Below are positions 18,160 to 27,200 of a stretch of 50,982 nucleotides of DNA, piece by piece. The notes beneath the pieces are model-generated. The model made no database searches. It saw only the letters and a list, made by a program, of their open reading frames with translations, and was not told the origin of the DNA. The position numbers and the translations under genes were made by a program. This DNA is from Pseudonocardia sp. (GTDB taxonomy: Bacteria > Actinomycetota > Actinomycetes > Mycobacteriales > Pseudonocardiaceae), in assembly GCA_030451825.1 (NCBI GenBank), contig JAKDNL010000004.1, positions 1 through 50,982 of the forward strand. Reading direction: 5' to 3'. Position 1 is the stretch's first letter. Every line of letters begins with the position of its first letter.

Positions 18160-19173
18160 GTGGCGGACCGCCCGACCATCTACGACGTCGCGCGCTCCGC
18201 CGGGGTGGCCCCGTCCACGGTCTCGCGCGCCCTCGCCCGCCCCGGACGGGTCAGCGCCGGCACCGCCGAGCGCGTCCGCGCCGCCGCCGCGGAGCTCGGC
18301 TACCGGGCGCTCCCCCAGGCCAGGGCGGCGTCCACGGCCGCGACCGGCATGATCGCGCTGGTCATCTCCGACATCACGAACCCGTTCGGCTTCGAGATCA
18401 TCCGCGGGGCCGAGCACGCCGCATCCGACGCCGGCTACACGATGATCCTCTCCGACGCGCAGGAGTCGGGTACCCGGGAACGCACGCTCGTCGAGCGGGC
18501 GATGCCGAGCGTGGACGGGATCGTGCTGGCGAGCTCCCGGATGTCGGACTCCACGATCCGCATGATGGCAAAGCAGAAGCCGACGGTCGTCCTCAATCGC
18601 GCCGTGCTCGACGTGCCGAGCGTGGTCACCGACAACCGCCGCGGCGCCGCCGCAGCGGTCGAGCACCTGCGCGAGCTCGGCCACGACGCGGTCTCCTATC
18701 TCGCCGGTCCGGAGGCGTCCTGGGCCGACGGCACGAGATGGAAGGCGGTGCTCGAGGCGGCGCAGATCGCGGGCGTGCGCGCCCGGCGCGCCGGGCCGGC
18801 GGTCCCGACGGTCGACGGCGGTGTCGCGGCCGCCGCCGAGCTCGGCGACCCGCTGCCGACCGCCGTCGTCGCCTTCAACGACCAGGTCGCGATCGGGCTC
18901 GTCCGCGGCCTGCGCCGGCGCGGGGTGGACGTGCCCGGCGACGTCAGCGTCGTCGGTTTCGACGACATCATGCTGGCCCGCCTCGTCACACCGGAGCTCA
19001 CGACCGTGGCCGCGCCGCTGCGGACCATGGGCGGCGTCGCGGTCCGCAACCTGCTCGCCCAGATCGCCTCCTCCGGCGCGACGCCGGCCCGCTCGGCCGA
19101 GCTACCGGCCCAGCTGGTGGTGCGGGCCTCGACGGGGCCGCGACGCCGCCGGGTACGTCAGCGCAGCCGGTAG
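18160..19173 (+). CDS. LacI family transcriptional regulator
   Basis: GTG start; PTIYDVARSAGVAPSTVSRALARPGRVSAGTAERVRAAAAELGYR; periplasmic-binding-like domain. Confidence 0.94.
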   Translation: MADRPTIYDVARSAGVAPSTVSRALARPGRVSAGTAERVRAAAAELGYRALPQARAASTAATGMIALVISDITNPFGFEIIRGAEHAASDAGYTMILSDAQESGTRERTLVERAMPSVDGIVLASSRMSDSTIRMMAKQKPTVVLNRAVLDVPSVVTDNRRGAAAAVEHLRELGHDAVSYLAGPEASWADGTRWKAVLEAAQIAGVRARRAGPAVPTVDGGVAAAAELGDPLPTAVVAFNDQVAIGLVRGLRRRGVDVPGDVSVVGFDDIMLARLVTPELTTVAAPLRTMGGVAVRNLLAQIASSGATPARSAELPAQLVVRASTGPRRRRVRQRSR

Positions 19174-20423
19174 AGGACCTCCCCCGCCTGCGCGACGACC
19201 AGGGTGTCCGGATCGGCACGCTCGGCGTCGAGGTCGACCGCCGCCGGGTCGAGGTAGGACAGGTTCGCCGCCCGCACCACCTGCTCCGGGATCCCGGTGG
19301 CCAGGGTGACCCGCACCCGGCACCGCTCGCCGTGTTCGGCGTCGTAGGTGCCGGCTCCGCGCAGGTGGGTGGAGTGCGCGAGCACGCCCCACGGCAGGTG
19401 GGCGAACCGCTCCCACTGCGCCACGAAGTAGTCCCGGCAGTGGTAGCCGATCTCCTCGATCTCCGGGTGCATCGCCGAGATGGTCGTGATGTGCGGGGCG
19501 TAGAGGACGACCTCGCCGCCGTCGGCCACCACGGGTTCGAGCTTGTAGAAGCCCTTCGCGGCGGTCCAGATGTCCTCGTACTTGTCGGGCATGACCGACA
19601 CGACCCGCCGCACCGGCGCGTCCAGGTAGCGCACGTGCGCCCCGGCGGCCACCTCCGCCGCAGCTGCCCAGGCAGCCTCCGGGCTCCCGAACGCCACCGA
19701 GTGCAGCTCGTCCGACCCCGACCGCACGACCAGGCACAGCGCGTACCGCTGCACCGGCACCATCGCGGCCGCCTCGTCGATCAGGGCACGCACCGGGGTC
19801 GTCCCGCGGGTCCCGATGATCTCCACGCTGGAGATGAGGGCACCGAGCCAGTGCGACAGGTCGATGATCTCCGGCCCGGCGACCCCCGGGAAGAAGTACT
19901 TGTTCCCGCCGGAGAAGCCGGCGACCTCGTGCGGGAACACCGGGCCGACGACGAGCGCGACGTCTGCCTCCACGACGTGCCGGTTGAGCCGGACGTCGAC
20001 CGGGTGGTGCAGGCGCCCCCCGGAGAGCTCCGCAACCCGGGCGGCGGGGATCGTCCCCACCGACACCAGGGTCTCCGGGAGCCACCACTCGTGGTTGCGC
20101 ACCGTCATGCCCGGATAGGTCGACCCCAGGTCACCGTCGACGTAGCCGAGGTGGGCGGCCAGCCGGTCGTCGGCCATCGCCGCGTGGGTGCCCAGCGCCG
20201 TCAGCACCACCAGGCGGCTCGCCCGGCCGGCCAGCGACTCGTGGACCGCGGCGAGCAGCAGTGGAAGCGGACAGGTGCGGGTGCCGTCGGGCACCACGAC
20301 GCACACCGAGCGGCCCTCCACCTGGATCCCCGCGAGCTGCTCGCGGACGAAGGCCCGCACGTCGTCCGCGGAGAGCACCGTGTCGGCGGAGCCGAGGGAT
20401 GCACATTCTGCCGTGTCCGTCAC
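19158..20423 (-). CDS. LarA-family NPN-dependent racemase/epimerase homolog; predicted sugar-acid epimerase
   Basis: GTG start; VVPDGTRTCPLP, TALGTHAAM, FPHEVAGFSGGNKYFFPGVAGPEIIDLSHWLG, MPDKYEDIWTAAKGFYKL match the Arg, His, pincer-anchoring Lys, Ni-ligand His and Lys motifs of LarA. Confidence 0.85.
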   Translation of the reverse strand: MTDTAECASLGSADTVLSADDVRAFVREQLAGIQVEGRSVCVVVPDGTRTCPLPLLLAAVHESLAGRASRLVVLTALGTHAAMADDRLAAHLGYVDGDLGSTYPGMTVRNHEWWLPETLVSVGTIPAARVAELSGGRLHHPVDVRLNRHVVEADVALVVGPVFPHEVAGFSGGNKYFFPGVAGPEIIDLSHWLGALISSVEIIGTRGTTPVRALIDEAAAMVPVQRYALCLVVRSGSDELHSVAFGSPEAAWAAAAEVAAGAHVRYLDAPVRRVVSVMPDKYEDIWTAAKGFYKLEPVVADGGEVVLYAPHITTISAMHPEIEEIGYHCRDYFVAQWERFAHLPWGVLAHSTHLRGAGTYDAEHGERCRVRVTLATGIPEQVVRAANLSYLDPAAVDLDAERADPDTLVVAQAGEVLYRLR

Positions 20424-20476
20424 GCACCCCACGATCGAGCGGAGGGGCGGCGCAGGCAAGCCGCGCGGCAAGTCGT

Positions 20477-20490
20477 GGCAACCCGTTGCC
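20477..20490. promoter_or_regulatory. Candidate LacI-family operator, copy 2: GGCAACCCGTTGCC
   Basis: Same GGCAA-N4-TTGCC palindrome between divergent larA-like and uxaC genes; extra half-site GGCAA at 20467-20471. Confidence 0.72.
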
Positions 20491-20521
20491 CGACCGGACC
20501 CGGCTGCGGATCGTGACATCC

Positions 20522-21931
20522 ATGCCGGCACTGCAGCCCCATCCCGACCGCCTGCTCCCCGCCGACCCCGCGACGCGGGCGGTGGCCCGCCGGCTCTACG
20601 CCCTGGTGCGTGACCTGCCGATCCTGTCCCCGCACGGGCACGTCGACGCGGGCGTGCTGGAGCGCGACGAGCCCTTCGCCGACCCGGCGACGCTGCTGGT
20701 CACCCCCGACCACTACGTGACCCGGTTGCTGCACGCCTCGGGCGTGCCGCTGACCGAACTCGGCGTCGGAGCCGAGCCGCTCGATGAGCCGGGCGCGCGC
20801 CATGCCTGGCGCACCTTCTGCCGGCACTGGCCGGTGTTCCGGGGCACCCCCGTCCGGCACTGGATCGAGTCGGAGCTCGCGGAGATCTTCGGTGTCACCG
20901 AGCGGCCGGCCGACGGTACCGCCGACGCGATCTTCGACCAGGTGTCGGCGGCACTGGCCAAGGACGAGTTCCGGCCCCGGGCGCTGTTCCGGCAGTTCGG
21001 GATCGCGGTCCTGGCGACCACCGACGACCCGGCCGACGACCTCGCCGCGCACGCCGCCCTGCGCGCCGACACCTCCTGGGACCGGCGGGTCGTCCCCACC
21101 TTCCGGCCGGACCGCTACCTCGAGCCGGCGGCCGACGGGTGGGCCGCCGGCGTGGCCGCGCTGGGCCGGACCGCCGACGTCGACACCGGGACCTACGCCG
21201 GCTATCTCGCCGCGTTGGCGCGGCGCCGCCGGCACTTCGTCGAGCACGGCGCGACCTCGGCCGACCACAGCCACGCGGACGTGCGTACCGACCCCCTGGA
21301 CCCCTGCACCGCGGCCGACATCTACGCGCGGGCGCTGCGGGGCGAGGCATCCGCCGGCGAGTCGCTGGCGTTCCGGCGCCACATGCTTCTGGAGATGGCC
21401 CGCATGTCCACCGAGGACGGCCTGGTGATGACGCTGCACCCGGGCATCCGGCGCAACCACCACGGGCCGACGTTCCGGGCCTTCGGCCCCGACCGCGGCC
21501 ACGACATCCCGACCGGCATCGAGCTCACCGACGCGCTGCGCCCGCTGCTCGAGCGCTTCGGCACCCACCCCGGCTTCACGCTGGTCGTGTTCACCACCGA
21601 CGAGAGCGTGTTCTCCCGCCAGCTCGCCCCGCTCGCCGGGTTCTACCCGTCGGTCTACGTCGGCGCGCCGTGGTGGTTCCTCGACGCGCCCGACGCGATC
21701 CGCCGCTGGCGCGAGGCGGTCACCGAGACCACGGGCTTCACCCGCACCTCCGGGTTCGTCGACGACACCCGGGCGTTCTGCTCGATCCCGGCCCGCCACG
21801 ACATGTCGCGGCGCCTGGACGCCGGTCACCTGGCCAGGCTCGTCCTCGAGCACCGACTGGAGGAGGACGAAGCCGCCGAGACCGCGCTCGCCCTGGTGAC
21901 CGAGAACCCGCGACGGGCGTTCAAGCTGTGA
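20522..21931 (+). CDS. uxaC: Uronate isomerase (glucuronate isomerase)
   Basis: LPILSPHGHVDAGVL, FGIAVLATTDDPADDL, VVPTFRPDRYLEP, DHSHADVRTDPL, FVDDTRAFCSIPARHDMSRR. Confidence 0.93.
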   Translation: MPALQPHPDRLLPADPATRAVARRLYALVRDLPILSPHGHVDAGVLERDEPFADPATLLVTPDHYVTRLLHASGVPLTELGVGAEPLDEPGARHAWRTFCRHWPVFRGTPVRHWIESELAEIFGVTERPADGTADAIFDQVSAALAKDEFRPRALFRQFGIAVLATTDDPADDLAAHAALRADTSWDRRVVPTFRPDRYLEPAADGWAAGVAALGRTADVDTGTYAGYLAALARRRRHFVEHGATSADHSHADVRTDPLDPCTAADIYARALRGEASAGESLAFRRHMLLEMARMSTEDGLVMTLHPGIRRNHHGPTFRAFGPDRGHDIPTGIELTDALRPLLERFGTHPGFTLVVFTTDESVFSRQLAPLAGFYPSVYVGAPWWFLDAPDAIRRWREAVTETTGFTRTSGFVDDTRAFCSIPARHDMSRRLDAGHLARLVLEHRLEEDEAAETALALVTENPRRAFKL

Positions 21932-23304
21932 GCACCCAGCGCGCCGCACAGCGGCTGACCCGCTCGAGCGGACACGTCCGGCCCGCCGCTCCCGTCCGCA
22001 TCGTGCACCTGGGTCTCGGCAACTTCTTCCGCACCCACCAGGCCTGGTACACCGACCACGCCCCCGATCGCGAGGACTGGGGCATCGCCGCCTTCGGTGG
22101 CCGGGGCACCGAGCCCGCGCGGTCCCTCGCCGCCCAGGACGGCCTCTACACCCTGATCACCCGCGGGCCCGGGACACCGACCTTCGAGACGATCACCAGC
22201 GTGTCCGCCGCCCACGCGGCCACCGAACACGACCGGTTCCGCACCCTCGTCGCCACCGCCGCGGTGGCCGTCGTGACCCTCACCGTGACCGAGGCCGGCT
22301 ATCGGCGCGCACCGGACGGGACGCTCGACACCGCCGATCCCGCAGTCGCGGCCGACCTCGCCACCCTGCGGGCCGACCCGCAGGCGCCCGCGGCGACCGT
22401 CCCCGTGCGGCTCGCCGCCGGTCTCGCCGCGCGACGGGCGGCCGGCGCCGGACCGATCGCGATCGTGTCCTGCGACAACCTCGCCGGCAACGGACCGGCC
22501 ACCCGACGCGTGGTCCTCGACGCCGCCGAGCTGCTCGACCCGGCACTGGCCCGCTGGATCGACGACCAGGTCACGTTCCCCGCGACCATGGTCGACCGCA
22601 TCACGCCGCGCACCACCACCGACGACCTGGACCAGGTCCGGAACGACCACCACGTCGACGACCCGGTCCCGGTCGTCACCGAGCCCTTCTCCGAATGGGT
22701 AGTGGCCGACTCCTTCCCGGCGGGCCGGCCACGCTGGGAGGACGCCGGGGCCCGCCTCGTCGCCGACGTCGAGAACCACGAGGCGCGCAAGCTGCTGATG
22801 CTCAACGGCAGCCACTCGCTGCTCGCCTACGCAGGCCCGCTGCGCGGACACACCACCGTCGCCGACGCGATCGCCGATCCCGTCGTCCGCGGTTGGGTGG
22901 AACAATGGTGGGACGTCGCCGGCCGCCACGTCCCCGTCCCCGACCTCGGGGGCTACCGCGACCAACTGCTCGACCGGTTCGCCAACCCGGCCATGCGCCA
23001 CCTGCTGGGCCAGATCGCCGCGGACGGCTCGGAGAAGCTGCGGGTACGGACCGTTCCGGTCCTGCGCACCGAGCGACGCGCGGGAGAGCTCCCGGTCGGG
23101 GCGGTGCGCGTTCTCGCGGCATGGCTCCTGCACCTGCGGGGCACCGACGTCGCGGACCCCGCCCGCGACGCTCTCACCGCCGCAGCCCGAGGCGAGCTCC
23201 ATGCTGCGGCAGCGGGCGTCCTGGCGGTGCTCGACCGCGACCTCGCCGCCGACGCCGCCCTGGTCCGGGCCGTCGCCGGCGAAGCCGGACGGCTCGGGAC
23301 GTGA
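21928..23304 (+). CDS. Fructuronate reductase / mannitol dehydrogenase family protein
   Basis: GTG overlapping uxaC stop; VRIVHLGLGNFFRTHQAWYTD, VSCDNLAGNGPATRRVVLD, FPATMVDRITPRTTTDD, EARKLLMLNGSHSLLAYAG. Confidence 0.92.
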   Translation: MSTQRAAQRLTRSSGHVRPAAPVRIVHLGLGNFFRTHQAWYTDHAPDREDWGIAAFGGRGTEPARSLAAQDGLYTLITRGPGTPTFETITSVSAAHAATEHDRFRTLVATAAVAVVTLTVTEAGYRRAPDGTLDTADPAVAADLATLRADPQAPAATVPVRLAAGLAARRAAGAGPIAIVSCDNLAGNGPATRRVVLDAAELLDPALARWIDDQVTFPATMVDRITPRTTTDDLDQVRNDHHVDDPVPVVTEPFSEWVVADSFPAGRPRWEDAGARLVADVENHEARKLLMLNGSHSLLAYAGPLRGHTTVADAIADPVVRGWVEQWWDVAGRHVPVPDLGGYRDQLLDRFANPAMRHLLGQIAADGSEKLRVRTVPVLRTERRAGELPVGAVRVLAAWLLHLRGTDVADPARDALTAAARGELHAAAAGVLAVLDRDLAADAALVRAVAGEAGRLGT

Positions 23305-23362
23305 ACAACCTGGCTCGCGCCACCGTCGAGGGCATCGCCCTCCGTCGATCAGCGACCCGACC

Positions 23363-23443
23363 TCAGCGCGCCGGCCCGATACCCGCCGCGTCCCGCGCGG
23401 CCAGGTAGCCGAAGGTCAGTCCGGCCCCGACCTGGCACCCCGC
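23363..23443 (-). pseudogene. C-terminal remnant of an FAD-binding dehydrogenase (fumarate reductase/ketosteroid dehydrogenase-like)
   Basis: Minus-strand GCQVGAGLTFGYLAARDAAGIGPAR-stop resembles the GPALTFGYLAGRHAA C-terminus of this family. Confidence 0.45.
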
Positions 23444-23444
23444 A

Positions 23445-23696
23445 CGCGGCACCTCGGCCGTCGGCGGCGGGGTGATCTGGGCCCCCGGAAACCACCTCAT
23501 GGCCGAGGCCGGGTTCACCGACTCGGTCACCGACGCGCGGGCCTACCTGTCCGCCGGCAGCGACGGCCGGATGAGCGACGACGAGATCGACACCTACGTG
23601 CGGACGGCGCCCGAGGCCGTGCGGTTCCTGTGCTCGGCCCCTCAAGCCACCCGCGGGTCGCCTCGCATCCAGGCCCGGTCCTTGAGAGTCACCTGA
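23445..23696 (+). pseudogene. Internal remnant of an FAD-binding dehydrogenase on the opposite strand
   Basis: RGTSAVGGGVIWAPGNHLMAEAGFTDSVTDARAYLSAGSDGRMSDDEIDTYVRTAPEAVRFL, resembling the GGTSALSGGVIWIPNNHLM...DS..DA..YL...APEMVRFL segment. Confidence 0.5.
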
Positions 23697-23735
23697 CGCA
23701 GATGGGCACGTCGCCGTCGACTCGGTCGTAGCGCA

Positions 23736-24113
23736 TCATCGCGTCCTTCGTGGAGCGTGGCGGTGCCGTCGCATGCACCGCCACCCGGCCAGCTGACGGG
23801 CGCCGAACCAGCCCATGGCGAGTCCGAACCCGACGGTCCCCGCCGCGGGCCACCCCGTCACCTCACCGCCGAGCAACACCCCGAAGACCGCGATCGCCGC
23901 GCCGAGGCCCGCCACCGCGACGAACAAGGCGAAGCCTCGGCTGAAGCCCCGGGAGACCGGGCCGCTGCGCAGGTACTCCGCCAGGGTCTCGCCCTCTTCG
24001 TGTCCCAGGACCACCTGCTCGGCGCCGTGGAATCGGGCGCCGAGCAGCTGCCGGCGTTGCCGGAGGAGGAATCCCTCGGGGCGGCGGACGTGGTCGTGTT
24101 CCGTGGTGTACAT
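23736..24113 (-). CDS. Small hypothetical membrane protein (about two TM segments)
   Basis: MYTTEHDHVRRPEGFLLRQRRQLLGARF...GFALFVAVAGLGAAIAVFGVLLGGEVTGWPAAGTVGFGLAMGWFGARQL. Confidence 0.65.
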   Translation of the reverse strand: MYTTEHDHVRRPEGFLLRQRRQLLGARFHGAEQVVLGHEEGETLAEYLRSGPVSRGFSRGFALFVAVAGLGAAIAVFGVLLGGEVTGWPAAGTVGFGLAMGWFGARQLAGWRCMRRHRHAPRRTR

Positions 24114-24283
24114 GGTCGACTCCTCGGGTCGGCGGTCGGATCTCTCGGACGGTTCGACCGCTACGGCCGGTGCGAGGTTGTGATCCGAACGGGTGTATCG
24201 GGCCGGGCCGGCCACTCCCCTATCCGGTGATCGTGCTGATTGAATGCGTCCACTGGCTCAGCGACGGCACTCCGGGGGGACGG

Positions 24284-27200
24284 GTGACCACAGTCGATCG
24301 GGCGATCGCGGTCGCCGGGCGCGCGGGGCTGTTCGCGAGCGCGTGCGTGCGGGTCCGCGACCTGGGTGGGTTCGTTGTCGGCTCGGGCTTCCTCGTCGGA
24401 CCGGACATGGTCGCGACCTGCGCGCACGTCGTCGCCGAGGCGGTGGACGGTCGCGCGGACTCCCCGGAGCCGCCGACCGGCGAGGTCACGCTGGACTTCC
24501 CGGTACTCGGTGACGCCCCCGCCGCCCGCACGGCGCGGATCGCCCGCTGGTCGCCGATCGACGACGACGGCCGCGGGGACGTCGCGCTGCTCCGGCTGTC
24601 CGGGCCCGCCCCGGCGGGGGCTGTGATGCCACCGCTGCGCGGCGGCGACGAGTCCCGCTGGGACCACCGGTTCCGGGTCTTCGGCTTCCCCGAGGGCCAG
24701 GACGACGGGGTGTGGGCCACCGGCCGGATCCGTGGCGTCCAGGGCACCGGCTGGCTGCAGCTACAGGGCGCACCCGGGGACCATCCGGTGGTCGGCGGGT
24801 TCAGCGGCTCCCCGGTCTGGGACGACGACTCCGGCGCCGTGATCGGGATGACGGTCGCGGCGGACCGGCTGCCCGGCGTCACGACCGCCTACCTGATCCC
24901 GGTCGCCGACGTGCTCGGGCTGGACCCGGAGCTGCTGCCCTGCCCGTACCGGGGAGCCGAGCCGTTCGAGGAGGAGCACTCCGAGGTCTTCTTCGGCCGC
25001 GAACCGGAGCTGGCGCGGCTGCGCCAGGCACTGGCCGACGGACCGGTGGCCGCCGTCGCCGGACCGTCCGGTGCGGGCAAGTCCTCGTTGGTGCGGGCCG
25101 GTCTGCTCCCCGGGATGCGCCGGGGCAGGACGCCGATCGCCGAGGTCCGTGCCGACCCGCCGGAGCGTGTGCTCGAATCCCTGGCCGCAGCGGTGCTGCG
25201 CCTCACCGAGCCGGGGACCGCACCGGCCCGGTCGGCGCGGGAGGCGGCCCGGATCGGCGGGCTGCTGTCAGTCTCCGCGTCCCGGCCCGCCGGGATCGAC
25301 GAGCTGGCTGCCGCCCTGTCCGGGACGGGGCCGGCGCTCCTGGTGTTCGACCAGTTCGAGGAGCTGGTGGATGCCGCGCCGGACCGGGCCCGGGTGGTGC
25401 TGGATGTGCTCGCCGGGCTCGTCGGCGCGGGGGGCGCGGAGGGCGCTGCCGGGCTGCGGGTGGTGCTCACGGTACGTGCCCGAGCGCTGGAAGAGGTGCT
25501 CACCACGCGAACCGCGCGGCTGCTCGGGGCCGGGACAGTGCTGGTCGGATCACTCGATCCGGCCCGGCTGCGGGAGACCGTGGAGCGCCCCGCCGGGGTC
25601 GCCCCCGGCCTGCGGTTCGCGGACGGTCTGGTGGACCGGATCCTGGCCGACGCCGACCCCGATGCGGGGCCCGGTCAGCTTCCGCTCATCCAGGAGCTGC
25701 TGGTGCAGCTCTGGCACCGGCGCGACGGCGGCACCCTGACCTGGGACGCGTACCAGGACGCCGGCGGTGTGGCCGGGGCGCTCGCGCGGCACGCCGACCG
25801 TGCGGCCGCGGCGGTCGCCGTCGGCCCCGAGCCGGACCGGGAGCTGGACACACTGCTCGCCCGGCTGGTCGCGGTGGACCGGGACGGACGGGCGGCCCGT
25901 CGTGGTGTGCGGTACCGGGACCTGCCGGCACCGCAGCGGGCACTGGTGACCCCGCTCGCCGCCTACCGGCTCGTGACGGTGACCGGCCAGGGCGACGACG
26001 CCGTCGTCGAGACCGCACACCAGTCACTGGCCGAGCACTGGCCAAGGATGCGCCGGGTGATCGACGACGACCGGGACTTCCTGGCCTGGCGGACCGAGCT
26101 CGACGCCGCACGGCAGCGCTGGCTGGCCACCGGCCGGGACGACGACGCGCTGTTGCGCGGAGTCGCGTTGGCCGAGGCCGGTCGCCGGCAGGACCGGGCC
26201 GGCGAGCTCACCGGCGAGCAGACCGACTACCTGGATCGCAGCCGGGACCGGCGCCGCCGCGAGCTCCGGCGCCGCCGCGCCGGGATCGTCGCCCTCGCCC
26301 TCGCCCTGGTCGTCGCCGCGATCGTGTCGGTGGTGGCGGTCCGCAGCCGGGCCGACGCCGACGCCCGGGACGCGGCGGCCACCCTGGCGCGCGAGTCGGA
26401 CACCCGGGCCGGGGCCGACCCTGCCCTCGCCGCCGAGCTGGCCGCGACGGCGTGGCGCACGGCCCCGGACGAACCCACCGCGCACCAGGCGCTGGCGCGC
26501 CGGTACGGCGAACTGGCCGGGGTCGACGGCTACGTCGCACCCCTCGACAGCGCGGGCCGTACCGAGGTGTTCAGCGGTGGTTCGGGGGACGCCGCATCGT
26601 TGCTCGTGATCACAGAGGACCCGGGCGGGCAGCTCCGGTTCTCGCTGACCGGCGGAGCGCTCGGGCCACGGCCGCGACCGCACGACCCGCCGCCGGGCCG
26701 GCACGACAACGCGGTCCTGTCGGCGGACGGGCGGTGGGCCGCGCTGCACCGCCGGGACGGCGGCGTCGAGCTCGTCGACCTGGCCGCACCGCCGGGAACG
26801 GCGCCGGTCGAGCTCACCGGAGCGGGCCGGACCGGGTCGGTCCTGTTCACCCCGGACGCGACCCGCCTCGGCTGGGTCGAGCGGGACCCGACCGGAGCGA
26901 GCGCCACGGTCCGGGAACGGGACCTGCACTCCGGCGCGACCCGGACCCTGCCGTTGACGTTCGGGCCCGAGCCCGTGTCGGTCCAGCTGCTCGACGGTCC
27001 GGACCGGGCGCTGGTCCGGGTCGGCGAGGACGGACCGGCCCGGCTGGTCACGTCGAGCACCGGCGCTGTGCTCGACGGTGCACCACCCGGGGACTCGATC
27101 CTGGTCTCCGGCCCGACCCCGATGGTGGAGTCGTGCGGCGGCCCGGCGTCGGCACGCGTCCTGAGCCTGCGTCCGCTCGGCGGCGGCGCCACCCGCACGA

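Noticed and set aside
19158-20423. Calling the LarA homolog a lactate racemase
   Set aside because: No lactate metabolism genes nearby; shared operator and context point to a sugar acid substrate, and LarA-family specificity is diverse.
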